From NCBI GenBank assembly GCA_036365455.1, contig JAWQUS010000022.1, positions 2,356,001 through 2,420,000 of the forward strand: 64,000 nucleotides of DNA, given 5' to 3'. This DNA comes from Macrosoma leucophasiata. Its lineage: Eukaryota; Arthropoda; Insecta; Lepidoptera; Hedylidae. A program made the position numbers and the translations under genes. Shown piece by piece: positions 29,065-40,133 of the stretch. Position 1 is the stretch's first letter, and each line of letters begins with the position of its first letter. The notes under the pieces were generated by a model. It had not been told where the DNA came from and searched no databases. It saw only the letters and a program-made list of their open reading frames with translations.

Positions 29065-29280
29065 TAAGTGAAAGCTATCGATATGTTTCTCATCAAATTT
29101 GTTTTTTTTTTAGATAAACTGTAACAAAAATGATGAGCGTGCATGCATTTCCTAAACGCCCACATTTTTTTTATTACAAATGTTCCAAATACGAATCATT
29201 TTGACATCCGGAAATACATTGAAATGTTTACGATTATTTTCGGTCATTGATGCAATAATGCAGTAATTATTTGTTGAGTT

Positions 29281-29690
29281 TTTGGCGGGAACCTTGAAAG
29301 AGGCGTATGCTCTTATTTTATTTCATTTTCTTGGTGTATTTTAAAGTTATATTGAATAAAGTTGGTGGCATTTTGTTTGATATAGGTTTATTACAGTGCC
29401 CGTGTATAGTGAAATAGAATAACAGTGCGAAAACACGACCTTTCAGGTTGCCTCCAAAACTTCATTGTAAATGTTCTGGTAAAGTAGCCATCGCTTTACT
29501 CGAATAACTTGACTGTAACTCACTTGACTGACATATTATACTTGATAACTTATAGACTTGATACTTACATATTATACTTGATGACTATATTACACTAACT
29601 TTTACGATGCTTAAATAAATATGAAATATCGTTTTACTTGACACTGGCAATATGTGTAATAGCGATGCCATAATAACAAAACAAAAAAAT
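29281..29690 (+). mobile_element. W2 retroposon copy
   Basis: TTTGGCGGGAACCTTGAAAG to GCGATGCCATAATAACAAAA. Contains two TATTATACTTGAT repeats around 29540-29585. Confidence 0.82.
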
Positions 29691-29957
29691 ATTTGTTCCT
29701 AATTTGAATTTTTAGGATTCCAGACCTCTAAGTGATTTTTAATTTCTAAAAACATTCATCTAATAAAATTTATATTAAAAAAGTCTTTCAATTCATCTAA
29801 AGAACTAAAATCTAAAGAACTAAACTTATCTACAAAAATAACTATTTAAATACGAACATAGAATATTCTTTTTGTAATCTGCACTGAAATAAAAGTATTT
29901 TTTTATTTTAATTTTATTTTTAGTATCTATATCCGCTAACGATTTTTTACGCCAATG
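29691..29957. other. Unassigned AT-rich sequence
   Basis: Nothing recognised. Confidence 0.35.
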
Positions 29958-29968
29958 AAGTATTATAT

Positions 29969-30374
29969 GGGAGTGGGAACCTTGAAAGAGGCGTATGGTG
30001 CTCTTATTTTAATTCTTTTTCTTGGTGTATTTTAAAGTTATATTGAATAAAATTGGTGGCATTTTGTTTGACATAGGTTCATTACAGTGCCCGTGTATAG
30101 TGAAATAGAATAACAGTGCGAAAACACGACCTTTCAGGTTGCCTCAAAAACTTCATTGTAAATGTTCTGGTAAAGTAGCCATCGCTTTACTCGAATAACT
30201 TGACTGTAACTCACTTGACTGACATATTATACTTGATAACTTATAGACTTGATACTTACATATTATACTTGATGACTATATTACACTAACTTTTACGCTG
30301 TCTGCTTAAATAAATATGAAATATCGTTTTACTTGACACTGGCAATATGCGTAATAGCGATGCCATAAAAAAAA
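29969..30374 (+). mobile_element. W3 retroposon copy with 11-bp target duplication
   Basis: Flanked by AAGTATTATAT at 29958-29968 and 30375-30385. Ends in an A-run directly before the right duplication, so it moved as RNA. This copy fixes the ends of the W family. Confidence 0.9.
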
Positions 30375-30541
30375 AAGTATTATATAATACTACTACAATA
30401 CTACATTGGGAAAAATATCGTTAGGGGATCACTTTCTCGTCTATTAGTCCGTCTGTCTGTTCGTCTATATGTGTAGAGAGACTTTTCGGAGAACGCTCAT
30501 GATTCCATTTTAAATCATTATTGAAGCCTCCAAGAATACCT

Positions 30542-30784
30542 GGGGGTGAACCGCCTAACGAAATCGTCGTCGAAGTCTACGTCGCTGTCAAAATTTTAAG
30601 TCAATTTATTCCTAATTTAGAAGCAATAGTGTTAATCTGAGTAATATTCTTGCTTCCGTATGTGATAAATAAGAGATAATTATAGTTACATTATTGTTAT
30701 TGCTTTTAAAAGAGGCATAAATTGAGATGAAAATTTGACAGCGACGTCGATTTCGACGACGATTTCGTTAGGCGGTCGACCCCC
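30542..30784. mobile_element. MITE T1 (diverged)
   Basis: Inverted ends GGGGGTGAACCGCC and GGCGGTCGACCCCC, with GAAATCGTCGTCGAAG and CGACGACGATTTCG inside. Middle part matches T2 and T3 in layout (AGCAATAG..., TGAAAATTTGACAGC). Confidence 0.75.
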
Positions 30785-30924
30785 TGATCTTCGTAATCAT
30801 TTTACTCAACAGGCACGACTCAAAAAAAAAATAGTTTTTGTAGATTTTAAGCTCTACGTGGTTACGGACACAGGGTGTAAAAATCAAATTAGAAAAGATA
30901 CTTATTTTGCGGACACTGCCTAAA

Positions 30925-31020
30925 CTATAAAATATATCAAGGAAGGCTTTAGGCGATATCTATAATCATCACGCTAAGACGAATAGGAGAGGGTAGGTAA
31001 CATTGCACCCGCGCGTAGCC
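30925..31020 (+). mobile_element. Helitron-like 3' fragment
   Basis: GGAAGGCTTTAGGCGATATC, ATCATCACGCTAAGACGAAT and CACCCGCGCG resemble, in the opposite orientation, the element at 14405; the CTAG end is eroded. Confidence 0.6.
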
Positions 31021-31215
31021 TTATTATTATTTATTTATTTATTATTTTATGTATGCACAGAAATAATACATAAGGCGGACTTAACGCCACTAGGCGTTTT
31101 CTACCAGTCAACCATCGGGTAGTGAGGATATCGACGAGGTAGGTGCAGCAATGGTACAAAGAAGTGAAAATATGAGGGACAACTAAAAATATTATCAATA
31201 ATTACAAATAATAAT
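31021..31215 (-). repeat. LINE 3' end with ATTT tail
   Basis: TTATTTATTTATTTATTATT at the left then GGCGGACTTAACGCCACTAG, the look of a reversed LINE 3' end common in Lepidoptera. Confidence 0.45.
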
Positions 31216-31239
31216 TAATTAAAATAATATATTTATATA

Positions 31240-31942
31240 ATAATAATAATGGCAACCCATTATACGTCCCACTGCTGGGCACGAGTCTCTCTTAGTTAGC
31301 CAGGGCGATGGTTGCGCCGTATAACTGTGGGCGTCGTCATCTTGGTGGGGACGCCCGCCACCCTTTGTTGTTGCAGCCGAGTGCCGAAGGATTAAGCCCG
31401 CTCGAGATCGCACCAAGAAAAGAGAAGAGGATGAGAGCACAGCAGGACCTGGACGCCAATACCATGGTGGCATGAGTCCATGGTACCCACCTCCTCCACC
31501 ACAGCCCCCAAGGGGGTGCCAAACGCCGTCCTGCAGCCGCAGGGCAGAAGAAGCTGCAGCAGAGGGGGATGCCCCGGTGCTGCATCCGCGTCGCGCGAAT
31601 AGTGCGCGCGAAGACCAGTGATGACGAGTCTCTCCCCTTTTGTTGGGGGGAGGCCTGGAGCTTACTCCACCACGCTGCTCCAATGCGGATTGGTGTTGGT
31701 GGGTTAGTGGCCAACCCACTGTCGGATGTTTTCAAACCGCCCATAAGGCCTCCGACAAGGTTTAACGACTGCTATCCATCGATAGCAACCGGGACCGACG
31801 GCTTAACGTGCCCTCCGAAGCACGGAAACGCACATTTAATTTGCCACTAGCGGTCACCCATCACACTACACGACCGCGCCCGTAGTGCTTAACCGAGCAG
31901 ATCGCTTACGATCTACACCAGCCGCTGGGCCATGCGCGCTTC
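31240..31942 (-). mobile_element. 5S-SINE, minus strand, split by a 332-bp insertion
   Basis: Left part ATGGCAACCCATTATACGTC to ACGAGTCTCTC; right part from ACGAGTCTCTCCCC to GCTGGGCCATGCGCGC. The reversed 5S-like GCGGTCACCCATCAC lies at about 31850-31865. Confidence 0.85.
31292..31623. mobile_element. Unidentified GC-rich 332-bp insertion with 11-bp target duplication
   Basis: Flanked by ACGAGTCTCTC at 31281-31291 and 31624-31634. Contains CCATGGTACCCACCTCCTCC and GCCGCAGGGCAGAAGAAGC. No A-run or known family head at either end. Both strands have open frames but no domain that I recognise. It may be a piece of a retroposed host or LINE transcript. Confidence 0.75.
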
Positions 31943-32264
31943 GCCATATTTATATACCTACATATAATAGTAAACATACACAAAATACAAGAATTTAATA
32001 TAAGGTAATTAGGTAATTGTACAGAACCCGCGCGGTATCGGCAACGAATCGCTTTTTCCGTTTTTTTTGTCCACTGCTATACTTGGTCAAGGTTATTTTA
32101 ATTAGGATGTTTTTGATCAACCAAATTCATTGTTTTTTTTTTATGTAACACAAAAGTGTTAAATTAAGGCTTGGAGCTAGTATAACCATATTTTTTTTTA
32201 TACAGACGCTAAATTACATTTTTTATGCTATTGTGTTCCAGTTAGTGGAAATAAACCCCCGTAA

Positions 32265-32574
32265 CATCATGCCTGTATTCCCTGAAGGGGTAGACAGAGG
32301 TAAATGCATGCATTCAATCATACATGCAAACACCCACGATTCGCCGGTTACGTTTTGGCCTATGTAACAGGTGGCGAGCCTGTTGACATCTCCGGGCACA
32401 TTACCAAACTCCGAGGTACTGGGAAATTCCCAGAAAATGGAAAATTCCTAACAGAACCACAGATAAAGGACTTTACACCATTATCTCTTATAGCCCCCGG
32501 GATAATAACCCGGGAATCGAACCCAGGACGCCGGCGTAGTAATATTGGCCTTTTACCACTAGGCTATGAGGCAG
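32265..32574 (-). mobile_element. SINE C, full copy, minus strand
   Basis: CATGCCTGTATTCCCTGAAG at the left, GGGAATCGAACCCAGG (reversed B box) and CACTAGGCTATGAGGCAG at the right. Confidence 0.88.
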
Positions 32575-32656
32575 TACTTAAATTCATGAATTCAGTAATA
32601 CCTACAAAAATTCCCAGAGTTCTCCGGTGGTGATTAACCAGTAAAAAAGATTGCAT

Positions 32657-32851
32657 GACTGGTGGTAAAGCTCCAGTGACTGAGCTCGCGGGCGTATGGA
32701 CCACCGCAATACCTAATATACTTGTCGCTCAATGGTAGTGTTCAATGGTAACGCAAATGCATTTTGACCTCTGGTCTTTGTGTCTATAGGCTGCAGTCAT
32801 CACTTAACATCAATGTGAACTGCATGCTTAACACCTTTGTAACAAAAAAAA
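32657..32851 (+). mobile_element. SINE A with an internal deletion
   Basis: Head intact; about 90 bp missing between GGTAGTGTTCAATGG and GTAACGCAAATGC. Confidence 0.85.
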
Positions 32852-32880
32852 TATTTTTTTCTTGCAAATATATATTTTTT

Positions 32881-33161
32881 TTTCTGTAATGGAAGTGGTA
32901 AACAAGCATGCAGTTCACATTGATGTTAAGTGATGACTGCAGCCTATAGACACCCACACAAAGACCATGGTCAAAATGCAGATGCGTTACCACTCCTGAG
33001 GCCTAAGGTCTAATGCCTCTGTGCCGGAAATTACAGGGCCGTACATTACCACCTGACCGGAACACGATAGAGTTGAACACTACCATTTAGCGGCAAGTAT
33101 ATTAGGTAATGCGGTGGTGCCTACGCCCGCGAGCTCCGTCACTGGAGCTCTACCACCAGTA
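32881..33161 (-). mobile_element. SINE A, full copy, minus strand
   Basis: TTTCTGTAATGGAAGTGG to GCTCTACCACCAGT. Confidence 0.9.
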
Positions 33162-33250
33162 AAAAATATATAAATTATTCAATCATTCATTCATTCAACA
33201 GTAGACGCCTCTCGGCTGAAGCGATGATGATTATGGTGGCTAAGTACAAA

Positions 33251-33491
33251 ATCTAATATACTTGCCGCTAAATGGTAGTGTTCAGCACTATCATGTTCCG
33301 GTCAGGTGGTAATGTACGGCCCTGTAATTTCCGGCACAGAGGCATAACACCTTAGGCCTCAGGAGTGGTAACGCATCTGTATTTTGATCGTGGTCTTTGT
33401 GTGGATGTCTATAGGCTGCAGTCATCACTTAACATCAATGTGAACTGCAAACTTGTTTGCCACTGAGATTACATAAAAAAAAAAAAAAAAA
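33251..33491 (+). mobile_element. SINE A, 5'-truncated
   Basis: Begins TCTAATATACTTGCCGC, ends in an A-run of about 18. Confidence 0.88.
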
Positions 33492-33684
33492 TCATGCTAT
33501 TACATTTTTATGTCTCTAAATAAACAAAGTTTAATATTTGTTCTTTTATTAATGGTTGGTTTAGCCTTCAAACAGGACAAAACAGTCCAAATAGATGTTA
33601 CTGGACCTATGGTACCTTTTTATTGTGATTTTACGATGTTAGTTTTAACAATAAGGTTTTTTAAAAATCGCATTTTTAAATAAA

Positions 33685-33770
33685 ATACGCTTACACTCAC
33701 AGCCCCACACTAGGTATAGACCTGTGTTGTGGGTGCCGTTGTACACACACAAAACGTTCACAAACAAACA
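33685..33770 (-). mobile_element. SINE D 3' part, truncated by MITE M1
   Basis: ATACGCTTACACTCACAGCC to TGCCGTTGTACACACAC, then M1 begins. A short SINE D head in plus orientation (CGGTAAGTCCAGCGGTGTG) lies at about 34278-34300. Confidence 0.65.
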
Positions 33771-33773
33771 AAG

Positions 33774-34275
33774 GAGATGTTGCATGCTCGGCTCTGGTTC
33801 GTACATGTCCTAAAAAGATGGGTAAATTAAAGAAGAATCCGAAAAAAATATAATTAATTTATTCAAGAATATATTTTAGAGTTACAACCACATTTAATTC
33901 CAACGATTTTATCATTTTCAATCATGTTCAACATGGCGGCGATACAGCCGACGCTTGGGATAGTACCTATGTACGGCAAGAGCAAATAGTAACGCGTCTT
34001 AATATTTGAAGCAGTACAAATTATATTTTTGTCGCGTCCTTACAATGTCAGGTTTTGTCCGGGACAAATGTAAGGCCTCTTGTAAGTCCTACTCAACACT
34101 AGCCATGTTGGTTTTGAGTTGCAATTCTAACTGCAAATAATGTTTTGTAACTGCAAACAAAGCTAAATAAGTGAAAATATGCAAAACGTTTTTATATTGA
34201 TTTTGTCTGTTAATGATATTGTGTACAATGCGTGGCCGGAGGTCCATACATTTTTGCAACATCTTCTTTGACGAC
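33774..34275. mobile_element. MITE M1, reference copy, about 500 bp
   Basis: Inverted ends AAAGGAGATGTTGCA and TGCAACATCTTCTTT. Inner marks CAACATGGCGGCGATACAGC and TTTGAGTTGCAATTC. The same element, reversed and stretched by insertions, spans 48148-53863. Confidence 0.8.
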
Positions 34276-34559
34276 CCGGTAAGTCCAGCGGTGTGATATG
34301 ACGAGAATGATGACAAAACAGAGAAGAAAAAAAATCAATACTTTTTTCAATCAAGCTTGGTGGTCTTCATATTTTATATAATAATAAAGTAAATTATGTT
34401 TGACACAACATTTAATTAAAATAATAAGTAATTTACTATTAGACACCAATAAACACCTAGTAATAAATTTTATTAAAAAGTTCAGGTCAATAATAGAACG
34501 TTGGTTCATTAATTAAAAAAAAAACAAGTTTATATCGATACGCATTACCCACACAGCGG

Positions 34560-34983
34560 TCAGTCGATTCGATCGTTGTGTGCGTCGCGAAAATTTATAA
34601 CCGCAAGATACCAAGTCAAGTTCTCATTATATGGCCGACCAACAAACATGCAGTATTGTGCACTATAAAAAAAAACCTTCCTTTCATGTTGACAGATAAA
34701 AGCGCGGGAGATCTAATGACAGATGTGTTTTTTAGGGCAAAGGAAATCGTGGTTTAGTGCGAAAAAATTGTGAATAATTTTTTTGTGCTATGGAGTAATA
34801 GAACTGTGATGAAAGTGTATTTTGCATTACGGTCATTGACAGCGACATTGAAATATCGGATATAACCAGTGAATTAAGAAACGAAATCACGGAATTTATG
34901 TTATAGGTAAATGAGTGCAATTAAAAAACAATTATAAACTATTTGTGTTGCTAGAAAAGTCGAGTGTAGGTTGTTTGTTCAAA
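34560..34983 (+). promoter_or_regulatory. Possible promoter and 5' leader of the exon at 34984
   Basis: Repeat-free. Contains an arthropod initiator-like TCAGT at about 34560 followed by GCGTCGCGAAAATTTATAAC. An in-frame TGA at 34912-34914 closes the frame upstream of the ATG. Other splice forms cannot be excluded. Weak, sequence-only inference. Confidence 0.3.
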
Positions 34984-35245
34984 ATGAAGGACCTAGTTCA
35001 AATTTGGAGTAGAGTGACGGGGCGACAATATTCCTCAGTGAATTCGGGCGAGTTAAGGGAGTTACCTAATAATCGATTAAAGAAATCGGATATCGATACA
35101 TCAACTTTTGAATCGAACTATGCTGAGTGTGAGGTTTTGAACAATAAATTCACGGACGACGTCGAGTTTAGTGATCGGAAAGATGCGATAATTAATAGAT
35201 TGTTCGAGCGACGGAAGAAGGGACAAATTGGGCGACAACCGAAAT
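34984..35245 (+). CDS. Candidate first coding exon of an unidentified host gene
   Basis: Starts at ATG in the context TTCAAAATG, close to the insect start consensus, after an in-frame stop at 34912. Reads 87 codons beginning MKDLVQIWSRVTGRQ and ending RRKKGQIGRQPK, then splits a codon at a strong donor AAAT|GTAAGT (35245/35246), so the exon is phase 1. The protein is charged, without signal peptide or membrane segment, with a basic ERRKKGQIGR patch near the end. No repeat family overlaps it, and it lies in one of the few stretches of unique DNA here. I do not recognise the family. Later exons would lie downstream; none was found within the window, so the intron may be long, or the frame may be chance. 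Confidence 0.45.
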
Positions 35246-35855
35246 GTAAGTTTTTTTTTAAATTATGTTTTGTGTAAAAGAAAGAAGTCTTGAAATCCAG
35301 ACAAATTAAGTGAAAATTTTATCACGGCGAAACCGATAGGTATGCTTGAAATGTTTTCCCACTTTATTCAATAAATTTCAAATTTTACTAATACTTGTGA
35401 AAATTTTAAATCTGTAACGACTTCAAATGCTATGTGTACAACGTCTTATTAGTGTATAATGAGGCCTAAGAGTCACGAAATAGAGTTTTTATTTCTTTTT
35501 AACCAAGTTGGTTATTTTTGCAAAAAAAAAAGAAATCTGGGTTGAGACACCTACACATTCACCCTAAACTTATTTTTATTTTACGTTCGTTGAACTGCGC
35601 TTAAACTTGCTGATTGCACAATATTTAATTTTGCTGCATTATTAAACCTGATTAAGTTTAAATAATCAATCTCAAGATTTCTTTGACAGTTGTACAAAAA
35701 AAACCTTTAAAACTTAATATATCTACAAAAAACTAAAAAAAATTAAGTAAGGCAAAAAGGTTAGCTTTGATTTGAAATATCAAAACATATACTCAAATGA
35801 ACTGATAATTATATTTCTATAAAACATAAAATAACTAAAACTTAAAAATAAATAA
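35246..35855 (+). other. Probable intron start, AT-rich
   Basis: Follows the GTAAGT donor. No acceptor with a following open exon could be picked with confidence. Confidence 0.3.
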
Positions 35856-35858
35856 ATT

Positions 35859-36020
35859 GTACGGCCCTGTAATTTCCGGCACAGAGGCATAACACCTTAG
35901 GCCTCAGAAGTGGTAACGCATATGCATATTGACCTCTGGTCTTTGTGTAGGTCTATAGGCTGCAGTTATCACTTAACATCAATGTGAACTGCATGCTTGT
36001 GTGTCACTTTATTAAAAAAA
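35859..36020 (+). mobile_element. SINE A, 5'-truncated
   Basis: Begins GTACGGCCCTGTAATTTCCG, ends TCACTTTATTAAAAAAA. Confidence 0.85.
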
Positions 36021-36197
36021 CTCATTAAAAAAAAATGCAGATTGGTTTAGATAATATTCGAACTACTGTGATATTAATTAATAATATGAATTTATTACAT
36101 GGAAATACTAAGAATAATGAAAAGAAGACAATACTAACTAAAATAATATATCTAGCTTATGCTATTCTTACTTCTTTACACCTTTGTAAAAATATAA

Positions 36198-36345
36198 CCC
36201 CCTTATTCATAAACACATTTTAGCTAAAGTGTTGCTAATCTCTCCTTTGTCTTTTTCTATCCTGCACATTTGACAATGCAATTGACAAAGACAAAGCATT
36301 CGATAGCTAAAACGTATCTAATGTACGTTTATGAATAAGGGAGTT
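36198..36345. mobile_element. MITE Z5
   Basis: CCCCCTTATTCATAAACAC to CGTTTATGAATAAGGGAG. Confidence 0.9.
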
Positions 36346-36892
36346 AAAGTATACGCATTAATTTTGTTAATAATTTATAATGTCGCCTTAATAAAATTAC
36401 AAAGCGATGCTGGAGTTATTTTCGTTTTTTTTTCAATAATTTTCAAAATTTGCGGTTGTTTGCGGAAAGCTTACATGTGTAATAGTACAACGTATTATCA
36501 ATGTGTAATGAGGTCTTAAATTCACGAAATAGAGTTATTTCTTTTTAACCAAGTCGGTTTTTTGCAAAAAAAAAAAAGAAAATGTATGCGTAGACACTAC
36601 CTACGTACACAATGAAATGTCTAAATAAGATAATTTTGAAAAAAAAATCTAAAGACCGGTCTACACATTGGCTTTAAACTTTTTTTTATTTAACGTTTGT
36701 TGAACTGCAACTGCGTTTAAAGTTTTTGATTGCACAATATTTATTTTTTCTGTAGGTACCTACCTATTTATTTCCTTGAGTCTGATACAGTTTAATTATA
36801 TCGATCCAAAGATTTCTGTGACAGAAACTAAGATAATTGGAAAATATCAGCTGAACAAAAAGGCTACAAAAGTTGTGACTTTTATAGGTTTT

Positions 36893-37275
36893 TTTTTGTT
36901 ATTATGGTATCGCTATTAAGCATACTGCCAGTTTCAAATAAAACGATATTTCGTATTCGTATTTATTTAAGCAGCGTAAGAGTTAGTATAATACAGTCAG
37001 TCAATTATTAATTAAGTATATCAGTCAAGTGAGTTACAGTCAAGTTATACGAGTAAAGCGATGGCTACTTTACCAGAACATTTACAATGAAGTTTTGGAG
37101 GCAACCTGAAAAGTCGTGTTTTCGCACTGTTCTTCTATTTCACTATACACGGGCACTGTAATAAGCCTATATCAAACAAAATGCCATCAATTTTATTCAA
37201 TACTTTATTCTATACTTAAAAATACACCAAGAAAATGAAATACAATAAGAGTAACCATTCGCCTCTTTCAAGCCA
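36893..37275 (-). mobile_element. W4 retroposon copy, minus strand
   Basis: ATTATGGTATCGCTATTAAG at the left to CATTCGCCTCTTTCAAG at the right. Flanks TTTTATAGGTTT occur on both sides (about 36880 and 37288). Confidence 0.82.
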
Positions 37276-37298
37276 AGCCAAGACTTTTTTATAGGTTT

Positions 37299-37618
37299 AC
37301 TAGCTGTCCCGGCTAACTTCGTATCGCCCTAGAAAAAAAAAATGTTTTAAAATGTTATGAAAAATAGCGATTCGAAGCCGATTCTCAGACCTACCCAATG
37401 TGCTCACAAAATTTCAGCCGTTTCGGAGGAGTATGGCAACGAAAACTGTGACACGAGATCTAATATATAAAATTCTCGTGTCACGGTGTTCGAACTTGAA
37501 ATTTTGCATGCATATTCAGTAGGTCTGAGAATCGGCCAACATCTATTTTTCATAACATTTTTGGACATTTTTTTTTTTAATTTTCTAGGGCGAAACGAAG
37601 TTTGCCGGGACAGCTAGT
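37299..37618. mobile_element. Two Helitron-like elements head to head
   Basis: ACTAGCTGTCCCGGCTAAC at 37299 and GCCGGGACAGCTAGT at 37604-37618 are 3' ends facing outward. The 5' ends meet at 37450-37485 (GTGACACGAGATC and TTCTCGTGTCAC). Arms of about 160 bp. Confidence 0.82.
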
Positions 37619-37619
37619 T

Positions 37620-38149
37620 TTTATATATTAGATAGATAACTACAATAAACTGTAAAACTGCTATTAGAGCAAAAAGGTTATCATCGATTTTGAAATGTCA
37701 AAACATGTTAATAGACCCGATAATTATATTTATTTTAAAATAACTAGTTAAATTACAATTTCAGATTGATCTAGATAGTATTCCGAATAACCTGTTATAT
37801 TAATATTAACTAAGATTAGTTTTAAAATTAAATAAATTGTCATTTGTCATTTTCTGAGTTAATTATAATAAAAAAATATTGATAAGATACGCAAATGATT
37901 CGCGATCTTTTTAACACTAAATATTTAATATAAGAAATAAATTAAAAGGTACATTAGATAATTCTTACTAGTGACTTATGTAGATATTATTAATTATTAG
38001 CAAAAAGGTTTTAGGTTAACGATACAAGTATGGAAATTTTATTAAGATGACATTTTTAATCTATCTAAATTTAAATCTCTTAAAAGGTATATTTAAAAAA
38101 ATCATAACACATCGTACGTATAAAAGAACAACGTATAAAAGATATAAAA
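37620..38149. other. AT-rich unique sequence
   Basis: No repeat, RNA gene or coding frame recognised. Confidence 0.35.
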
Positions 38150-38340
38150 AACTGGCTGTTGCCCGTGGCTTCGCCCGCGTGGATGTCGTTTTTATAACTA
38201 AGTAACCTATGTTCTTTCTCAAAGTCATCTCTATCTCTGTACCAAATGTCATTAAAATCGGTTCAGTCGTTTGGACGTGAAAAGGTAACAGACAGACAGA
38301 CCGACAGTTACTTTCGCATTTATAATATTAGCAGGGAAGT
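38150..38340 (-). mobile_element. Helitron-like element, minus strand, end eroded
   Basis: ACTGGCTGTTGCCCGTGGCT reads as an eroded ACTAGCTGTTGCCCGC; the right side has ACAGACAGACAGACCG and CGCATTTATAATATTAG. Confidence 0.7.
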
Positions 38341-38850
38341 AGGGATGACACACCACGACACTGTAAAAAAAACATACACCCGCGGTCAAGAAGTCACCAA
38401 TTAAATATATTGTAAAGAAATAATTGAAAAAAATACACGTAATTTTATAAACAAGGAAATAAGCAGTTTTCCTTTTAAGCATTTATCATAACTAGTTTTA
38501 AAAACAAAATAGCAATTGACTGTTCTATTTATACATTTTATTGAAATTTAAATTTAATGTTAATACTGGTGCCCGGTTTTGCATGATGCAGCCATATCTA
38601 GTGTGTTAAAGAGCTCTGTGAAGAATATGTCTTGGATCCACTATGAAAAAAACAATACTGGAAGATACTACTTTATTTGCCTATAGGAATACAATAAAAT
38701 AGATGTTAAGTTTAAAATATATCCCTAATGTGTTTTTAAGTTTCCGCGAGTTGCACCCATTGAAAAATAATTACGGATACGCTTATTAGAATTAAATGAT
38801 TTTTAAAATCAACCCGACGTTTCTGTCGCTTTTCAGCTTCCGTCATACCG
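38341..38850. other. AT-rich unique sequence
   Basis: Nothing recognised. Confidence 0.35.
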
Positions 38851-39052
38851 CGGACACTCCGCCAAAATTCCATACAAACGCTTAATTTGGTTTCTATTAC
38901 ACAGACATCAATCAGTGACGTGTATTTACACGCGCACCTGTGTGCGTAGCACGTACAAAATACCAACCGTCGCCCATAAGAGGGGAAGGGGTTTAGGATG
39001 CGGGGAAATCGAGCGGGACGTCGAAGTGTCCATTCTATACGCAGTATTATTA
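38851..39052 (+). repeat. Family B copy
   Basis: CCGCGGACACTCCGCC to CTATACGCAGTATTATTAC. Confidence 0.8.
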
Positions 39053-39157
39053 CTTCCGTGGTCGTTGTGGACCAAGTTTCAATTCTAAAATTACCTACCT
39101 TCTTAAACAAAAAAAAATTTTTTTTGTTTAAGTTTGACAGACAAGTAACTCTCTCTC

Positions 39158-39268
39158 TGGTGTTGCAAATATTCATAGGCCACTGTGACCACTTTTCATC
39201 AGGTGGCCCCACAGACCAATCAGCCTTCCTTGGTGGCCCGTTTGCTTGCCCGTCAACCTTAAAAAAAA
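39158..39268 (+). mobile_element. LINE K tail fragment with a 29-bp internal duplication
   Basis: GGTGTTGCAAATATTCATAGG, CATCAGGTGGCCC and CGTTTGCTTGCCCGTCAACC with an A-run. An extra stretch ending TTGGTGGCC lies between the two GGTGGCC motifs. Confidence 0.75.
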
Positions 39269-39327
39269 AGCTTTTTTAATAAGTAGATACGTAATAAAGC
39301 CGTCAAATATCTCATTGCGGTTGATTA

Positions 39328-39658
39328 ATAATGGCAACCCATTATACGTCCCACTGCTGGGCACGAGTCTCTCCCCTTTTTGGGGGGAGGCCTGGAGCGT
39401 AAAGGGGAAAAGAGACATTTTACTGATATACTTTTTACATTAGTTTATGACATTTAGTTTTATCTTAGTGATATTCTTGACTTTACATATATTTTTTATC
39501 TTGTTTGACATGTATATCAATTGTTATTCGCTTTAATTTATTTTGTTTGTTTTTGACGTGTCATAAGAGGTGCCTGTCACCCTAAATGAATAAATGAGTT
39601 TCTGATTCTGATTCTGATTCTTACTCCACCACGCTGCTCCAATGCGGATTGGTGGAGG
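39328..39658 (-). mobile_element. 5S-SINE, 5'-truncated, with 12-bp target duplication
   Basis: Flanked by TGCGGTTGATTA at 39316-39327 and 39659-39670. Truncated before the 5S-like head. A LINE 3' end is inserted at 39399-39620. This copy proves that the ATGGCAACCCATTATACG side is the 3' end. Confidence 0.88.
39399..39620 (+). mobile_element. LINE 3' end with CTGATT tail inside the 5S-SINE
   Basis: Ends GTCACCCTAAATGAATAAAT then CTGATTCTGATTCTGATTCT. Family not identified; a CR1/Jockey-type tandem tail. Confidence 0.65.
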
Positions 39659-39670
39659 TGCGGTTGATTA

Positions 39671-40133
39671 CGAAGCATTAATTATAACAATAGCCATCAG
39701 ACATACCTATCTATCATCAGAAGACTGATTAAATACCTCATATAAGTACCAATAAACAATAAAAACGTCAAATCGCAGAATTTTTTAATTAGAGTTATTT
39801 TTTAATCCAAACATAACAATATGTGAAAAGTACTCACAGCATTTTGTCCTTAATTAAGGACAATAAGATCATGGGATTTGCCGCTATTATAGAACAAATA
39901 AAATTGTTTACAAATTGCTTTTACAAAGTAACTTTTTGTATAATCACAGTTATAAATTGATAGCTGCATATTATTGCATAGACATTTTACAATTCTAGGA
40001 AATTATATGCTATAGAGTAAATCATACTTTATTGTGGCCTTGATAAAGTATTAAATAAATATAAATTAACAGTTATTTTGCTAAGACCGAATATTTATTT
40101 TTCATTGTGTATAATACTACATCATCATCATTC
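39671..40133. other. AT-rich unique sequence
   Basis: Nothing recognised. Confidence 0.35.

Noticed and set aside
31219..31744. 166- and 135-codon minus ORFs
   Set aside because: They cross the border between the 5S-SINE and the 332-bp insertion, so cannot be an old coding unit.
34915..34983. Earlier start (GTG at 34915) for the candidate exon
   Set aside because: Nuclear genes start at ATG; the first in-frame ATG is at 34984.
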